A stretch of DNA of 64,000 nt from Proteus vulgaris (GTDB taxonomy: Bacteria; Pseudomonadota; Gammaproteobacteria; Enterobacterales; Enterobacteriaceae), in NCBI GenBank assembly GCA_901472505.1, contig LR590468.1, forward strand, positions 2,455,501 to 2,519,500, written 5' to 3'. The notes beneath the pieces were generated by a model. It searched no databases, was not told the origin of the DNA, and worked only from the letters and a program-made list of their open reading frames with translations. How positions within the stretch are numbered: position 1 is the first letter of the stretch; every line of letters begins with the position of its first letter. Both the position numbers and the translations under genes were made by a program. Of the stretch, positions 42,053-52,942 are shown piece after piece.

Positions 42053-42631
42053 TTAACGAGCGTTAGATTTGATAAATTGACTGATTGAGGCGTCTTTTGC
42101 CATATCGCTAACAAGTTCACTTAAGACATTGTTAATCGCAGCCGCAATTTTCTCATTGGTTGCACCAAATGGACCCTGAACATTGTAGCTAGTACGGAAT
42201 GTTTTGGTATTGGAACTGCCATTTGGTAAGGTGACGATAACGGAAATATCTGCTTTGGCACTGATATTATGACGAACACTACCTTCGCCAACATCTGCAT
42301 TGAGTTTATTGATAACAATAATCACATCAGCACTAGCAGGAGAACCCACCATAAAACCACGGGCTGTCATTTGTTTTTGCAACACTTCTTGCATTAAAAA
42401 TGCAATATCACGTGTTGGAACAAGTACTTCTAGTTTTCCGTTACGGTTAATTTCCGCGAGGTTTTTTGATGGACGTTTGTCTTGGCTTGAAATATTCAGT
42501 GAGATTGGGCGCATAGTGGGATCGGCCGCAGGAACTGACATCACAGGCTCAATAGAAAGTTTGTTACTAGGAGTTGCACAACCTGAAAGCAGTGTTAATG
42601 CAAAAACAGCACAGAGTAAATTTTTAATCAT
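42053..42631 (-). CDS. yajG: YajG-family lipoprotein
   Basis: A 192-residue lipoprotein (same length as E. coli YajG) of unknown biochemical function. The signal peptide MIKNLLCAVFALTLLSGC ends in the lipidated Cys18. The mature part has conserved segments VPTRDIAFLMQEVLQKQM, KLNADVGEGSVRH and FGATNEKIAAAINNVLSEL. ATG 42631 is chosen from the signal peptide; the frame is open 18 codons earlier. First gene of yajG-ampG and divergent from bolA. Confidence 0.95.
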   Translation of the reverse strand: MIKNLLCAVFALTLLSGCATPSNKLSIEPVMSVPAADPTMRPISLNISSQDKRPSKNLAEINRNGKLEVLVPTRDIAFLMQEVLQKQMTARGFMVGSPASADVIIVINKLNADVGEGSVRHNISAKADISVIVTLPNGSSNTKTFRTSYNVQGPFGATNEKIAAAINNVLSELVSDMAKDASISQFIKSNAR

Positions 42632-42970
42632 GAGGTCATCTCGGTTAAATATGTCTGTTGTCTTAACAAGTAGAATAGGCTTCAAACTTTAGCCTATCAT
42701 ACCACTGCTGATAGGTTGCTAATATCCCTTTAACGAACGAAATTATCTGATTTTATCAATTGATTTTATTTCAAATTACCCCCATTTTTGCTCATGCATT
42801 TGACAATATTTAGTCAATGGTTTTACTCAAGATGAAAAATAAGCGATTATCATCAGCAAAATTAAAAAGAATAAGCTCATCATTTTGTATTGATAAAGAC
42901 TTTATCAATATAATCTGGTCAACTTATTTTTTGTTCGCCATGATATAAAGGCAGAGTATTAGGGGCAGAG

Positions 42971-43285
42971 ATGATCCGTGATAATATTGAGAATAAGCTG
43001 ATTTCGCGCTTTTCACCGCATTTTTTACAAGTAATAAACGAAAGCCATCGCCATAATGTGCCTGAAGGCTCTGAAAGCCACTTTAAAGTCATTATCGTTA
43101 GTGATGAATTTAATGACAAACGCAGTGTTTCACGCCATCGCGATGTGTATCAAACTTTAGCGCACGAAATGGAAAATGGTGTTCATGCACTTGCATTGCA
43201 CACTTTTACGTTGAATGAATGGAATGAACAACAGGATAAGGCATTACGCTCTCCTGGATGTCGTGGTGGAAGCCAAGAAGATTAA
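42971..43285 (+). CDS. bolA: Stress/iron-sulfur regulator BolA
   Basis: BolA/IbaG-family protein that partners monothiol glutaredoxins and affects cell shape in stationary phase. The protein is 104 residues (E. coli 105) with NESHRHNVPEGSESHFKVII and SRHRDVYQTLAHEMENGVHA, the conserved histidines used for Fe-S coordination. A divergent yajG and downstream tig reproduce the E. coli order. Confidence 0.97.
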   Translation: MIRDNIENKLISRFSPHFLQVINESHRHNVPEGSESHFKVIIVSDEFNDKRSVSRHRDVYQTLAHEMENGVHALALHTFTLNEWNEQQDKALRSPGCRGGSQED

Positions 43286-43606
43286 CGATATTGTCGTTAA
43301 TCATGAGTAAATAGATCCTAAGATGCGTATTTTTTGTTCTTTGTAGAGGGAAAAAGGGGCGACTTACTCGATTTTATGAAAAAATTGAGGAATAAAACGG
43401 CTCTTTCTCGACTCAACCCCTCTAGATCGTTATAATGTCGCGTCTAATTTTCAGTAAGGTTTCGGGATGCTTCTGATATCAGGGATCCTCGTTTTTTTAA
43501 ATGTGGCGGCCCCGGTTCTGAAAGGAAAATAACTCTCAATATGCCAATGTCATATTAGTTTCCTTTAAAGTAGACCGAGCACTAAAACTTATTTTGAGGT
43601 AACAAG
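43286..43606. other. bolA-tig intergenic region
   Basis: About 320 bases with no gene; it contains the tig promoter (separate entry) and a long leader of about 160 bases. No terminator hairpin for bolA with a clear T-run was identified. Confidence 0.45.
43409..43437 (+). promoter_or_regulatory. Sigma-70 promoter for tig
   Basis: A perfect -10 TATAAT (43432-43437) has a -35-like TCGACT (43409-43414, 4 of 6) 17 bases upstream. Transcription would start near 43444, leaving a leader of about 160 bases before tig. Confidence 0.6.
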
Positions 43607-44911
43607 ATGCAAGTTTCTGTTGAAACGACTCAAGGCCTAGGGCGTCGTGTCACAATCACCGTACCAGCCGCTGATATCCAAACTGCTGTAGACAGTGAAC
43701 TGAAAAAAGCTGCTAAAACTGTTCGCATTGATGGTTTCCGTAAAGGTCACGTTCCAATGTCTATGGTTAAACAGCGTTACGGTATGTCTGTACTGAATGA
43801 TGTTCTCGGTGATTTAATGTCGCGTAATTTCATTAACGCTATCATCGAAAACAAAGTAAACCCAGTTGGCGCGCCTGACTACAAACCAGAGCAATACAAA
43901 GAAGGTGAAGACTTTGTTTACTCTGTGGAATTCGAAGTTTTCCCAGAAATCGAACTGAAAGGTCTGGAAAGCATTGAAGTTGTAAAACCTGTTGTCACTG
44001 TTAAAGACGAAGACGTTGATAACATGTTAGAAACACTGCGTAAGCAACAAGCAGAGTGGAAAGACAAAGACGGCGCAGTTGCTGCAGAAGATCGCGTAAC
44101 TGTTGATTTCAACGGTTCTATTGACGGTGAAGAATTCGAAGGCGGAAAAGCTGAAGATTTCGTACTGGCAATGGGGCAAGGTCGTATGATCCCAGGTTTT
44201 GAAGAAGGTGTTATCGGTCATAAAGCTGGTGAAGAATTCACAATTGATGTGACGTTCCCGGAAGATTACCACGCTGAAAACCTGAAAGGTAAAAAAGCAC
44301 AATTCGCTATCAACCTGAAAAAAGTTGAAGAGCGTGAACTGCCAGAATTAACGGAAGAGTTCATCAAGCGTTTTGGTATTGCTGATGGTTCTGTTGATGG
44401 TTTACGTGCAGAAGTACGTAAAAACATGGAACGTGAACTGAAAAATGCAATCCGTACTCGTGTTAAAACACAAGTTATTGATGGCTTAGTTAAAGCGAAC
44501 GAAGTTGACGTACCTGCAGCCGCTGTAGACAGCGAAATTGAAGTACTGCAACGTCAAGCAGCTCAACGCTTTGGTGGTGACGAGAAGCAAGCTCTGCAAT
44601 TACCACGTGAACTGTTCGAAGAACAAGCTAAACGTCGTGTAATCGTTGGATTACTGTTAGGTGAAGTGATCAATAGTAATGAACTGAAAGCAGAAGAAGA
44701 ACGTGTTAATACATTGATCGACGAAATGGCTTCAGCTTACGAAGATCCATCAGAAGTTGTTGAGTTCTACAACAAGAACGAACAACTGATGAATAACATC
44801 CGTAATCTTGCATTAGAAGAGCAAGCGGTAGAAAAAATCTTAGCAAATGCTAAAGTAACTGAAAAAGAAACTAACTTCACTGAACTGATGAATGAAGTTC
44901 AAATGGGTTAA
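43607..44911 (+). CDS. tig: Trigger factor
   Basis: Ribosome-bound chaperone and peptidyl-prolyl isomerase. The protein is 434 residues (E. coli 432). The N-terminal ribosome-binding signature [17 protein letters not shown] is seen, followed by the FKBP-type domain ([40 protein letters not shown]) and the helical C-terminal arms. The ribosome-binding site GAGGTAAC precedes ATG 43607. It starts the tig-clpP-clpX-lon quality-control block. Confidence 0.98.
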   Translation: MQVSVETTQGLGRRVTITVPAADIQTAVDSELKKAAKTVRIDGFRKGHVPMSMVKQRYGMSVLNDVLGDLMSRNFINAIIENKVNPVGAPDYKPEQYKEGEDFVYSVEFEVFPEIELKGLESIEVVKPVVTVKDEDVDNMLETLRKQQAEWKDKDGAVAAEDRVTVDFNGSIDGEEFEGGKAEDFVLAMGQGRMIPGFEEGVIGHKAGEEFTIDVTFPEDYHAENLKGKKAQFAINLKKVEERELPELTEEFIKRFGIADGSVDGLRAEVRKNMERELKNAIRTRVKTQVIDGLVKANEVDVPAAAVDSEIEVLQRQAAQRFGGDEKQALQLPRELFEEQAKRRVIVGLLLGEVINSNELKAEEERVNTLIDEMASAYEDPSEVVEFYNKNEQLMNNIRNLALEEQAVEKILANAKVTEKETNFTELMNEVQMG

Positions 44912-44939
44912 TTCTTAACCGCGAATATCGGTTTTAAGC

Positions 44940-44972
44940 AAAAACCCGTGGTTTTTACCACGGGTTTTTTTC
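44940..44972 (+). terminator. Rho-independent terminator of tig
   Basis: AAAACCCGTGG and CCACGGGTTTT form a strong stem around TTTTTA, followed by a T-run, 29 bases after the tig stop. Confidence 0.9.
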
Positions 44973-45168
44973 AGTTTGTATATATTTATCAAAATTTGCC
45001 TTGAAATCTGAGCGATTATCTCCAGATAATTCTATATTCTCTTTATCACTCCTCGCGAGGCGCCTTGAATGTCTTGTGAGAGATTAGATCATTAGAAATG
45101 GTCATGATCAATTATCTCAAGTAAAATTGTTGTCATTGGCACCAATAAGAATGCAATAGGAGACAGAC

Positions 45169-45792
45169 ATGTCATTTAACGACACACAGGAACAATTCGC
45201 ACCTAATATGGCTCTGGTGCCGATGGTTATAGAGCAAACTTCGCGAGGAGAGCGTTCTTACGACATTTATTCACGTTTATTAAAAGAACGTATTATTTTC
45301 CTGACTGGCCAAGTTGAAGATCATATGGCGAACTTGATCGTCGCTCAAATGCTATTTTTAGAAGCAGAAAACCCAGAAAAAGACATCAATTTATATATTA
45401 ACTCACCAGGTGGTGTGATTACAGCAGGTATGTCTATTTATGACACCATGCAATATATCAAAGCAGATGTCAGCACGATTTGCATGGGGCAAGCGTGCTC
45501 AATGGGCGCTTTCTTGCTATCAGCCGGTGCTAAGGGTAAACGTATTTGCTTACCTAATTCTCGTGTGATGATCCACCAACCACTGGGTGGTTACCAAGGT
45601 CAAGCAACAGATATTCAAATTCATGCGCAAGAAATTTTGAAAGTAAAATCGCGTATGAATGAGTTAATGGCTCAGCATACGGGGAAATCTATTGAAGAAA
45701 TAGAAAGAGACACTGAGCGAGATCGTTTCTTATCCGCTAACGAAGCGTTAGAATACGGATTAGTGGATAAAGTCTATACACAACGTAGCTAA
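45169..45792 (+). CDS. clpP: ATP-dependent Clp protease proteolytic subunit
   Basis: Tetradecameric serine protease core that works with ClpX or ClpA. The protein is 207 residues, as in E. coli including the short N-terminal propeptide. The catalytic triad members Ser111 (GQACSMGAF) and His136 (VMIHQPLGG) match E. coli precursor numbering. The segment [20 protein letters not shown] is also conserved. AGGAGACAGAC precedes the ATG. Confidence 0.98.
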   Translation: MSFNDTQEQFAPNMALVPMVIEQTSRGERSYDIYSRLLKERIIFLTGQVEDHMANLIVAQMLFLEAENPEKDINLYINSPGGVITAGMSIYDTMQYIKADVSTICMGQACSMGAFLLSAGAKGKRICLPNSRVMIHQPLGGYQGQATDIQIHAQEILKVKSRMNELMAQHTGKSIEEIERDTERDRFLSANEALEYGLVDKVYTQRS

Positions 45793-45890
45793 TTATCGCG
45801 CGTTGTAATAGCAAATGAATTAATACGTTTCCTTTGTTAGTCAATAACATAAAGGAAGCGGCTATCAATATCTATGTAAAAAAGTCTTTC

Positions 45891-45916
45891 TTCTTCTTAT
45901 AAATTGATAAGAAGAA
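45891..45916 (+). other. Hairpin in the clpP-clpX gap
   Basis: TTCTTCTTAT and ATAAGAAGAA form a 10-bp AT-rich stem with a 6-base loop, ending about 20 bases before the clpX start. No T-run follows; it may affect clpX mRNA processing or translation. Confidence 0.3.
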
Positions 45917-45936
45917 TAACTAAGTGAGGTTGACTG

Positions 45937-47209
45937 ATGACAGATAAGCGCAAAGATAGCTCCGGGAAGCTTCTGTATTGCTCTTTCTGCGGTAAAAGCC
46001 AGCATGAAGTGAAAAAGTTAATTGCTGGTCCGTCGGTTTATATCTGTGATGAATGTGTTGACCTTTGTGTCGATATTATTCGTGAAGAAATAAAAGAACT
46101 GGCGCCTCATCATGAACGCAGTGAATTGCCGACGCCACATGAAATTCGTAAGCACCTTGATGACTATGTTATTGGTCAAGAATTGGCTAAAAAAGTTCTG
46201 GCTGTTGCCGTTTATAATCACTATAAACGCCTGCGTAATGGCGATAAAGCCAATGGTGTTGAGCTAGGGAAAAGTAATATTCTGCTGATTGGACCGACTG
46301 GTAGTGGTAAAACGCTATTAGCGGAAACATTAGCACGCTACCTTGATGTCCCTTTTACTATGGCAGATGCCACAACGCTGACAGAAGCGGGTTATGTGGG
46401 TGAAGATGTTGAAAACATTATTCAAAAACTGCTACAAAAATGTGATTACGACGTGCAAAAAGCACAACGTGGTATTGTTTATATTGATGAAATTGACAAG
46501 ATCACACGTAAATCTGAAAATCCATCAATCACACGCGATGTGTCTGGTGAAGGTGTACAACAAGCATTATTGAAATTAGTTGAAGGGACAGTGGCTTCGG
46601 TTCCTCCGCAAGGAGGGCGTAAGCATCCACAACAAGAGTTTTTTACAGGTTGATACTTCTAAAATCCTCTTCATTTGTGGTGGTGCATTTGCTGGTCTTG
46701 ATAAAGTTGTTGCACAACGTTTAAATACACACTCAGGCATTGGCTTTGGCGCAGAAGTGAAAAGCCAAAAAGAGAAAGCCAGCGAAGGTGAACTATTAGC
46801 TCAAGTAGAGCCAGAAGATCTAATTAAATTTGGACTTATTCCTGAATTTATTGGACGTTTGCCTGTTGTTGCGACATTAGGTGAATTAAACGAAGATGCG
46901 TTGATCCAAATCTTACAAGAGCCTAAAAATGCGCTGACAAAACAATATCAGGCATTATTTAAGTTAGAAGGTGTGGATTTAGAATTTCGTAAAGAAGCAC
47001 TGACCGCAATCGCGAAAAAAGCCATGGTACGTAAAACGGGTGCTCGTGGTTTACGTTCGATTGTTGAAGCTGCATTACTTGATACGATGTATGACCTTCC
47101 TTCATTTGAAAATGCAGAGAAAGTTGTTATTGATGAAGGTGTCATCAATGGAAAATCTGAGCCGTTGATTATTTATAGTCAACCAGAAAACCAGGCATCA
47201 GGTGAATAA
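45937..47209 (+). pseudogene. clpX: ATP-dependent Clp protease ATPase ClpX, frameshifted as read (probably a sequence error)
   Basis: AAA+ unfoldase that feeds substrates to ClpP. The first frame has the N-terminal zinc finger ([22 protein letters not shown]), Walker A GPTGSGKT (residues 119-126), Walker [10 protein letters not shown] and [15 protein letters not shown]; it stops after EFFTG. The rest ([48 protein letters not shown]) is in another frame. The break is at six T (46639-46644); five would give [13 protein letters not shown] and a 423-residue protein (E. coli 424). A true loss of only the C-terminal half, within an intact clpP-clpX-lon block, seems unlikely. Confidence 0.92.
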
Positions 47210-47302
47210 TGCATCGTAATTTGGCAATGTCTCTTATCTGACATTATCTGTAATTCTTTCCTAATTAGGCGAGAAATTTAAGATAAAGCGCGCCAACGCA
47301 AT

Positions 47303-47337
47303 AAAAATGAGGGAATTTTCCCTCATTTTGTTTTTTT
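47303..47337 (+). terminator. Rho-independent terminator of clpX
   Basis: AAAATGAGGGAA and TTCCCTCATTTT form a 12-bp stem followed by GTTTTTTT, about 90 bases after the clpX stop. Confidence 0.87.
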
Positions 47338-47351
47338 AATGGGTAAGGCTA

Positions 47352-47378
47352 TTGAATGTCAGAAAAGTGCCCTTATAT
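47352..47378 (+). promoter_or_regulatory. Sigma-32-like heat-shock promoter of lon
   Basis: TTGAAT (47352-47357) and CCCTTATAT (47370-47378), 12 bases apart, resemble the sigma-32 pattern (CTTGAAA, then CCCCATNT). lon is a heat-shock gene in E. coli. A sigma-70-like TTGACA at 47382-47387 lies just downstream. Pattern match only. Confidence 0.45.
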
Positions 47379-47468
47379 ATTTTGACAATCCGTGGAATTA
47401 ATTTTATTTGGTACATACGAATAAAATTACCTGTAAAAGCGTTAAGCTAAAAACGAAGAGAGAGCTCT

Positions 47469-49829
47469 ATGAATCCTGAGCGTCCAGAATGTATTGAAAT
47501 ACCTGTATTGCCACTGCGTGATGTCGTTGTATATCCGCATATGGTGATCCCGTTGTTCGTTGGTCGTGAAAAATCAATTCATTGCTTAGAAGCGGCGATG
47601 AACGACAACAAACAAATTATGCTGGTTGCGCAGAAAGATGCATCTACTGACGAACCAGGTGTTAATGATCTTTTTTCTGTTGGTACAGTAGCGTCTGTTT
47701 TACAGATGCTAAAATTGCCTGATGGAACTGTGAAAGTCCTTGTTGAAGGTATTCGTCGTGCGAAAATTACGATGTTATCTGATAATGGCGAGTATTTTCA
47801 GGCGAAAGCAGAATACCTTGAAACGCCAGCTGTTGATGAGCGTGAACAAGAAGTTTTAAATCGTACGACGATTAATCAGTTTGAAGGTTATATCAAACTG
47901 AATAAAAAAATTCCGCCAGAGGTATTGGCCTCATTACACGCTATCGAAGAATCAGCAAAATTAGCAGATACCATTGCGTCTCATATGCCGCTGAAACTGA
48001 AAGATAAGCAAGCTGTACTTGAAATGTCTGATGTAACTGAACGCCTAGAGTATTTAATGGCGATGATGGAATCAGAAATCGATCTGCTACAAGTCGAAAA
48101 ACGCATTCGTAATCGCGTTAAAAAGCAGATGGAAAAAAGTCAGCGAGAGTATTATCTCAATGAACAAATGAAAGCGATTCAAAAAGAGCTAGGTGAGATG
48201 GATGATGCGCCTGATGAAATGGAATCGCTGAAACGTAAAATCGATGCTGCAAAAATGCCCAAAGAGGCGAAAGAAAAGACAGAAGCGGAACTTCAGAAGT
48301 TAAAAATGATGTCGCCAATGTCAGCAGAAGCTACGGTTGTACGTAGTTATATCGACTGGATGGTTCAAGTTCCTTGGAATAGCCGTAGCAAAGTTAAAAA
48401 AGACTTAGTGAAAGCGCAAGAAGTGCTTGATACTGACCATTATGGTTTAGAACGAGTAAAAGAGCGTATCCTTGAATACCTCGCGGTACAGTCTCGTGTT
48501 AGCAAAATTAAAGGGCCAATTTTGTGTTTGGTAGGGCCTCCTGGTGTAGGTAAAACCTCACTAGGCCAATCCATTGCTAAAGCAACAGGCCGTAAATATG
48601 TTCGCATGGCGTTAGGTGGTGTGCGTGATGAAGCTGAAATACGTGGTCACCGCCGTACTTATATTGGTTCTATGCCGGGTAAATTAATTCAGAAAATGGC
48701 AAAAGTTGGCGTGAAAAACCCACTTTTCCTATTAGATGAAATTGACAAGATGTCATCAGATATGCGAGGCGATCCTGCATCTGCGCTGTTAGAGGTGTTA
48801 GATCCCGAACAAAATATCGCATTTAATGACCATTATCTGGAAGTTGATTACGATCTGTCTGATGTTATGTTTGTGGCGACATCTAATTCCATGAATATAC
48901 CGGCACCGCTGTTAGATCGTATGGAAGTGATTCGTTTATCGGGTTATACCGAAGATGAAAAGCTGAACATTGCTAAACAGCACTTGTTACCAAAACAGAT
49001 TGAACGTAATGCATTAAAACCAAATGAGCTGACAATTCATGACAGCGCCATTATGGGCATTATTCGTTATTACACTCGTGAAGCGGGTGTACGTAGTTTA
49101 GAACGTGAAATTTCTAAATTATGCCGTAAAGCCGTGAAACAACTGCTCATGGATAGCACCATCAAACATATTGAGATCAATGAAGATAATCTCAAAGACT
49201 ACTTAGGTGTTCGTAAAGTCGACTATGGTCGTGCTGATACAGAAAACCGAGTAGGTATGGTAACAGGACTTGCATGGACTGAAGTTGGTGGCGATCTCCT
49301 GACAATTGAAACAGCGAGTGTACCGGGTAAAGGCAAGCTAACATTCACAGGTTCTTTAGGTGAAGTAATGCAAGAGTCTATCCAAGCGGCAATGACGGTT
49401 GTTCGTGCTCGCGCGGATAAGCTGGGTATCAATAGCGATTTCTATGAAAAACGCGATATACACGTTCACGTTCCTGAAGGGGCGACACCAAAAGATGGTC
49501 CAAGTGCGGGTATCGCAATGTGTACCGCATTGGTATCAAGCTTAACGGGTAACCCTGTTCGTTCTGATGTTGCTATGACGGGTGAAATTACGTTACGTGG
49601 ACAAGTATTGCCAATTGGTGGACTGAAAGAAAAGTTACTTGCTGCACATCGTGGTGGAATTAAGACAGTTCTTATCCCAGATGAAAATAAACGTGATTTA
49701 GAAGAAATTCCTGAAAATATTGTTGCTGACCTGGATATTCATCCGGTGAAAACAATTGAGGAAGTTTTATCGTTAGCCCTACAAAACTCGCCATTTGGCG
49801 TGGAAATTGTGACGGATAAATCGCACTAA
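47469..49829 (+). CDS. lon: ATP-dependent Lon protease
   Basis: Cytoplasmic AAA+ serine-lysine protease that removes misfolded and regulatory proteins. The protein is 786 residues (E. coli 784): an N-terminal LON substrate-binding domain, a coiled-coil ([20 protein letters not shown]), Walker A GPPGVGKT (from residue 356), Walker [10 protein letters not shown], and a C-terminal protease domain with catalytic Ser679 ([10 protein letters not shown]) and Lys722 ([10 protein letters not shown]). In Proteus Lon is known to limit swarming (literature). It is followed by hupB, as in E. coli. Confidence 0.99.
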   Translation: MNPERPECIEIPVLPLRDVVVYPHMVIPLFVGREKSIHCLEAAMNDNKQIMLVAQKDASTDEPGVNDLFSVGTVASVLQMLKLPDGTVKVLVEGIRRAKITMLSDNGEYFQAKAEYLETPAVDEREQEVLNRTTINQFEGYIKLNKKIPPEVLASLHAIEESAKLADTIASHMPLKLKDKQAVLEMSDVTERLEYLMAMMESEIDLLQVEKRIRNRVKKQMEKSQREYYLNEQMKAIQKELGEMDDAPDEMESLKRKIDAAKMPKEAKEKTEAELQKLKMMSPMSAEATVVRSYIDWMVQVPWNSRSKVKKDLVKAQEVLDTDHYGLERVKERILEYLAVQSRVSKIKGPILCLVGPPGVGKTSLGQSIAKATGRKYVRMALGGVRDEAEIRGHRRTYIGSMPGKLIQKMAKVGVKNPLFLLDEIDKMSSDMRGDPASALLEVLDPEQNIAFNDHYLEVDYDLSDVMFVATSNSMNIPAPLLDRMEVIRLSGYTEDEKLNIAKQHLLPKQIERNALKPNELTIHDSAIMGIIRYYTREAGVRSLEREISKLCRKAVKQLLMDSTIKHIEINEDNLKDYLGVRKVDYGRADTENRVGMVTGLAWTEVGGDLLTIETASVPGKGKLTFTGSLGEVMQESIQAAMTVVRARADKLGINSDFYEKRDIHVHVPEGATPKDGPSAGIAMCTALVSSLTGNPVRSDVAMTGEITLRGQVLPIGGLKEKLLAAHRGGIKTVLIPDENKRDLEEIPENIVADLDIHPVKTIEEVLSLALQNSPFGVEIVTDKSH

Positions 49830-49858
49830 AGAGTGATACTAGTCATAAATTATAGCTA

Positions 49859-49902
49859 AAAAAAAGGCTGGATAAGTAATAAAAGCTTGCCAGCCTTTTT
49901 TT
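49859..49902 (+). terminator. Rho-independent terminator of lon
   Basis: AAAAAAGGCTGG and CCAGCCTTTTTTT form a 12-bp stem with an 18-base loop and long T-run, about 30 bases after the lon stop. Confidence 0.88.
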
Positions 49903-50043
49903 GTGTCGCTAATTTAATGGGGATTTTAATTAAAAATGCTGTTTTATCGGTCTTGCTATATCTAAAAAGGCTTGATATAACGACGTTTGCAAAATTTGCC
50001 ATTAATGGTGAAAAATAACGCATAAAATTATGGGGATGAAAGC

Positions 50044-50319
50044 GTGAATAAAACTCAACTGATCGACAAAATTGCTGCAAATGCAGATATCTCAAAAGCG
50101 GCAGCGGGTCGTGTTGTAGATGCTCTGGTTGCTTCTATCACTGAATCTTTACAAAAAGGTGATGATGTAGCGTTAGTAGGTTTCGGTACTTTTACTGTCC
50201 GTGATCGTGCAGCTCGTACTGGCCGTAACCCACAAACAGGTAAAGAAATTCAAATTGAAGCTGCAAAAGTTCCTGCATTCCGTGCGGGTAAAGGCTTAAA
50301 AGACGCAGTTAATCAATAA
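50044..50319 (+). CDS. hupB: DNA-binding protein HU-beta
   Basis: Nucleoid-associated protein, the beta subunit of HU. The protein is 91 residues beginning [20 protein letters not shown], with the HU signature [20 protein letters not shown] around residues 45-65 and the Pro of the DNA-bending arm. The start is GTG 50044, with GGGGATGAAAGC upstream. It is preceded by the lon terminator and followed by its own. Confidence 0.97.
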   Translation: MNKTQLIDKIAANADISKAAAGRVVDALVASITESLQKGDDVALVGFGTFTVRDRAARTGRNPQTGKEIQIEAAKVPAFRAGKGLKDAVNQ

Positions 50320-50781
50320 TAGTTGAACGAACTTTCTGCCAAAGAGTTATTAATTTAACGTTATGGATAAACAGAAAACGACTCAATTAAAAAATGAAGC
50401 GCATCTTTTTGAGATGCGCTTTTCTTTTTTTAGACGTTAAATCACGATTAAACCTTGAATTCTCTAGCGATAAGACGTGAAACTAAAGTAGTCATTTGAT
50501 AGAATATCGCGTTGTTCTATAACTAAAATAGACAACAATGAATGATTCAGTGGTTAATCAAATCAATGAATCAAATATTGCTGTTTAGTTTTATTAGCGA
50601 TAGAAGTGCGTGTTAAGACTGTATATTGAATACGGGACTGGCTGTTTTTAATGATTGTCGCGTGTCGCGATATTTTGATATTAAGCCAGCATGGGCATAT
50701 TATCTTTTCGCTGTGCTCAAAATAGTCGTGTAACACTCATAAAAATAATTTTTATTTCACCAAACGGAGCCTCGTCTCGTT
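50320..50781. other. hupB-ppiD intergenic region
   Basis: About 460 bases without a credible gene. It contains the hupB terminator near 50400 and otherwise the ppiD upstream region. I saw no clear sigma-E, sigma-32 or CpxR motif. The longest plus-strand frame (16 codons at about 50538) has no ribosome-binding site. Confidence 0.45.
50397..50430 (+). terminator. Rho-independent terminator of hupB
   Basis: AAGCGCATCT and AGATGCGCTT form a 10-bp stem around TTTTG, followed by TTCTTTTTT, about 80 bases after the hupB stop. Confidence 0.87.
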
Positions 50782-52659
50782 ATGATGGACAACATTCGTT
50801 CAACTGCTAATAATCCCTTTATCAAGATTTTATTAGCTGTGATCATCCTCTCTTTCGTCCTAACTGGTGTGGGCGGATATCTTTTTAGTTCTGGCGTTAA
50901 TGATGCTGCGGAAGTTAACGGATATAAAATTAGCCGTTCTCAATTAGAACAAGCTTACCAGCAACGTCGTGCTCAGTTGCAACAAGATATGGGTGAAAAC
51001 TTTGCTGCTCTTGCTTCATCAGAAGAAGGGCAGAAACTGATCCGCCAACAATCACTTGATTTATTGATTAATCAAGCATTACTTGATCAATTTGCACAAA
51101 ACCTCGGTATTTCAGCGGGTGATCAACAAATTAGAGATGCAATTTTTGCACTTCCTTACTTTCAAACTGATGGTAAATTTGACAATAAGAAATACGTCGA
51201 TTTATTGAAAGGCAATAATATTGATGCAGATGCGTTTGCGGAAGGTATTCGCCAAAATCTGATTAATCAGCAAGTGAGATTCTCTATTCAAGGTACTGAT
51301 TTTGCCTTAGATAGCGAAGTTAAAGAATTTGCGGGACTGATGCTACAAAGCCGTAATGTACGTTTAGCGTCATTAGATATTCAGCCATTCCTTGAAAAAG
51401 AAACGGCATCTGATGATGAAGTGAAGGCGTTCTATGAACAAAATAACCAAATGTTTATCGCGCCAGAGCAATTTAAAGTGAGTTATATCCAATTAAATGC
51501 TCAAAAAGATCTTAATGGTATTAACATTACTGATGATGAAGCGAAAGCGTATTACGACAGCAATATTGATGAATTTACTGCCGCAGGACAGAAACAATAC
51601 AGCATTTTAGTATTAGCTGATGAAGCAGCAGCTAAAGCCGCAGCAGAAGAACTGAAAAAAGGTGCTGATTTCGTTACGTTAGTCAAAGAAAAATCAATTG
51701 ATACGTTCTCTGCAAAACAAAATGGTTCTTTAGGTTGGATAACTATTGGACAAGAGTTGCCAGAACTGGCTAAGGCAAGTTTGACTGAAAAAGGTCAAAT
51801 TTCTGCACCTGTTAAAATTAGCAATGGTTACGCAATTTTCCGCCTTGATGACATTAAACAATCTGTTGTAAAACCGTTTGATGAAGTCAAAACAGATTTA
51901 TTGGCAAAAATGCGTGAAAACAAAGCCATTGATGATTTCTTTGCATTACAACAGAAAGTGAGCCAAGCGGCTTCTAATGATAACGATACATTAGCACCTG
52001 CAGCTAAAGCAGGTAATGTGACTGTTGTTGATACAGATTGGTTTGACGAAAATACCGTACCAGCACCATTAAATAATGAAAAGCTGACCCAATTAATATT
52101 TGGTGGTTCATTAGTTGATGAAAATGGCCCTACGGGCATGAATTCAGATATGGTAACGTTAGGTAATGATAGTGCATTTGTCGTGCGTGTAGAAGGTTAT
52201 AAGCCTTCAGCGAGTCTACCGTTAGATAAAGTACGTGATCAAGTTGTTATGCTGGTTAAACAGCAAAAAGCATCACAAGCAATGAATGCACAAGCTCAAA
52301 AACTGTTAGCTGCATTGAAAGAAGGCAAAGGTGAAGAAGCACTGAAAGCTGCAAATATTTCGTTTGGTAATGAAGAAAGCATGGTGCACTCATCTGCAAC
52401 AGATGTGGTACAAACCGCTATTTTTGCTATGCCAAAACCAGCTGAAGGTAAAAAAGAGTATAGTATGACTAATGTACCTGGTACTAAAGTCGTCCTTATT
52501 CAATTAGATAGCGTAACAGATGGCAAGCCAACATCAGAGCAATTAGAGTTTATGACTAACCTCTATCGTGCACAGATGGGAGAAGAAGCCTTACAATTGA
52601 TTTTACGTGACTTAAAAGACAACGCTAAAATTGAGATCTTCGACAAAGACTATCAATAA
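50782..52659 (+). CDS. ppiD: Periplasmic folding chaperone PpiD
   Basis: Inner-membrane-anchored chaperone near the Sec translocon exit. The protein is 625 residues (E. coli 623): an N-terminal anchor helix (residues about 16-36, LAVIILSFVLTGVGGYLFSS), a SurA-like region, a parvulin domain (about 265-355, with QYSILVLADEAAAKAAAEEL and GSLGWITIGQELPELAKA), and a C-terminal chaperone region. It starts at the ATG before another ATG (MMDN). The parvulin domain of PpiD has little or no isomerase activity in E. coli (known). Confidence 0.96.
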   Translation: MMDNIRSTANNPFIKILLAVIILSFVLTGVGGYLFSSGVNDAAEVNGYKISRSQLEQAYQQRRAQLQQDMGENFAALASSEEGQKLIRQQSLDLLINQALLDQFAQNLGISAGDQQIRDAIFALPYFQTDGKFDNKKYVDLLKGNNIDADAFAEGIRQNLINQQVRFSIQGTDFALDSEVKEFAGLMLQSRNVRLASLDIQPFLEKETASDDEVKAFYEQNNQMFIAPEQFKVSYIQLNAQKDLNGINITDDEAKAYYDSNIDEFTAAGQKQYSILVLADEAAAKAAAEELKKGADFVTLVKEKSIDTFSAKQNGSLGWITIGQELPELAKASLTEKGQISAPVKISNGYAIFRLDDIKQSVVKPFDEVKTDLLAKMRENKAIDDFFALQQKVSQAASNDNDTLAPAAKAGNVTVVDTDWFDENTVPAPLNNEKLTQLIFGGSLVDENGPTGMNSDMVTLGNDSAFVVRVEGYKPSASLPLDKVRDQVVMLVKQQKASQAMNAQAQKLLAALKEGKGEEALKAANISFGNEESMVHSSATDVVQTAIFAMPKPAEGKKEYSMTNVPGTKVVLIQLDSVTDGKPTSEQLEFMTNLYRAQMGEEALQLILRDLKDNAKIEIFDKDYQ

Positions 52660-52680
52660 GTTATCTTTAAATTTAAACAA

Positions 52681-52707
52681 AAGACCCAGCTTAGGCTGGG
52701 TTTTTTT
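52681..52707 (+). terminator. Rho-independent terminator of ppiD
   Basis: AGACCCAGC and GGCTGGGTTT pair around a 3-base loop, ending in seven T, about 22 bases past the ppiD stop. Confidence 0.9.
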
Positions 52708-52942
52708 ATGGATATTACATATTGATATAGTGTGTTTATATCTATTTTTTCTTAAAACAGGATATTTGGGAGCAGCCCCGATAATTTTTTTGTAACTCTA
52801 TCTTTATTCATTTTATTTTTCCTGTTTCCTCGATATTTTATTTTTATGTAATTGTATATTTATCAATATGTTGTCATCATTTCTTGGCATTCAGGAAATA
52901 CTGTTTGCTATTGAATTTAAAATTATTTTATAAAAGGAAATT

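Noticed and set aside
46639..46644. Programmed ribosomal frameshift in clpX
   Set aside because: A +1 shift would be needed, no stimulatory structure or stop-codon context is seen, and the same kind of break occurs in five unrelated genes, so sequence error is simpler.
50538..50588. 16-codon frame in the hupB-ppiD gap
   Set aside because: No ribosome-binding site and too short to support without expression or conservation data.
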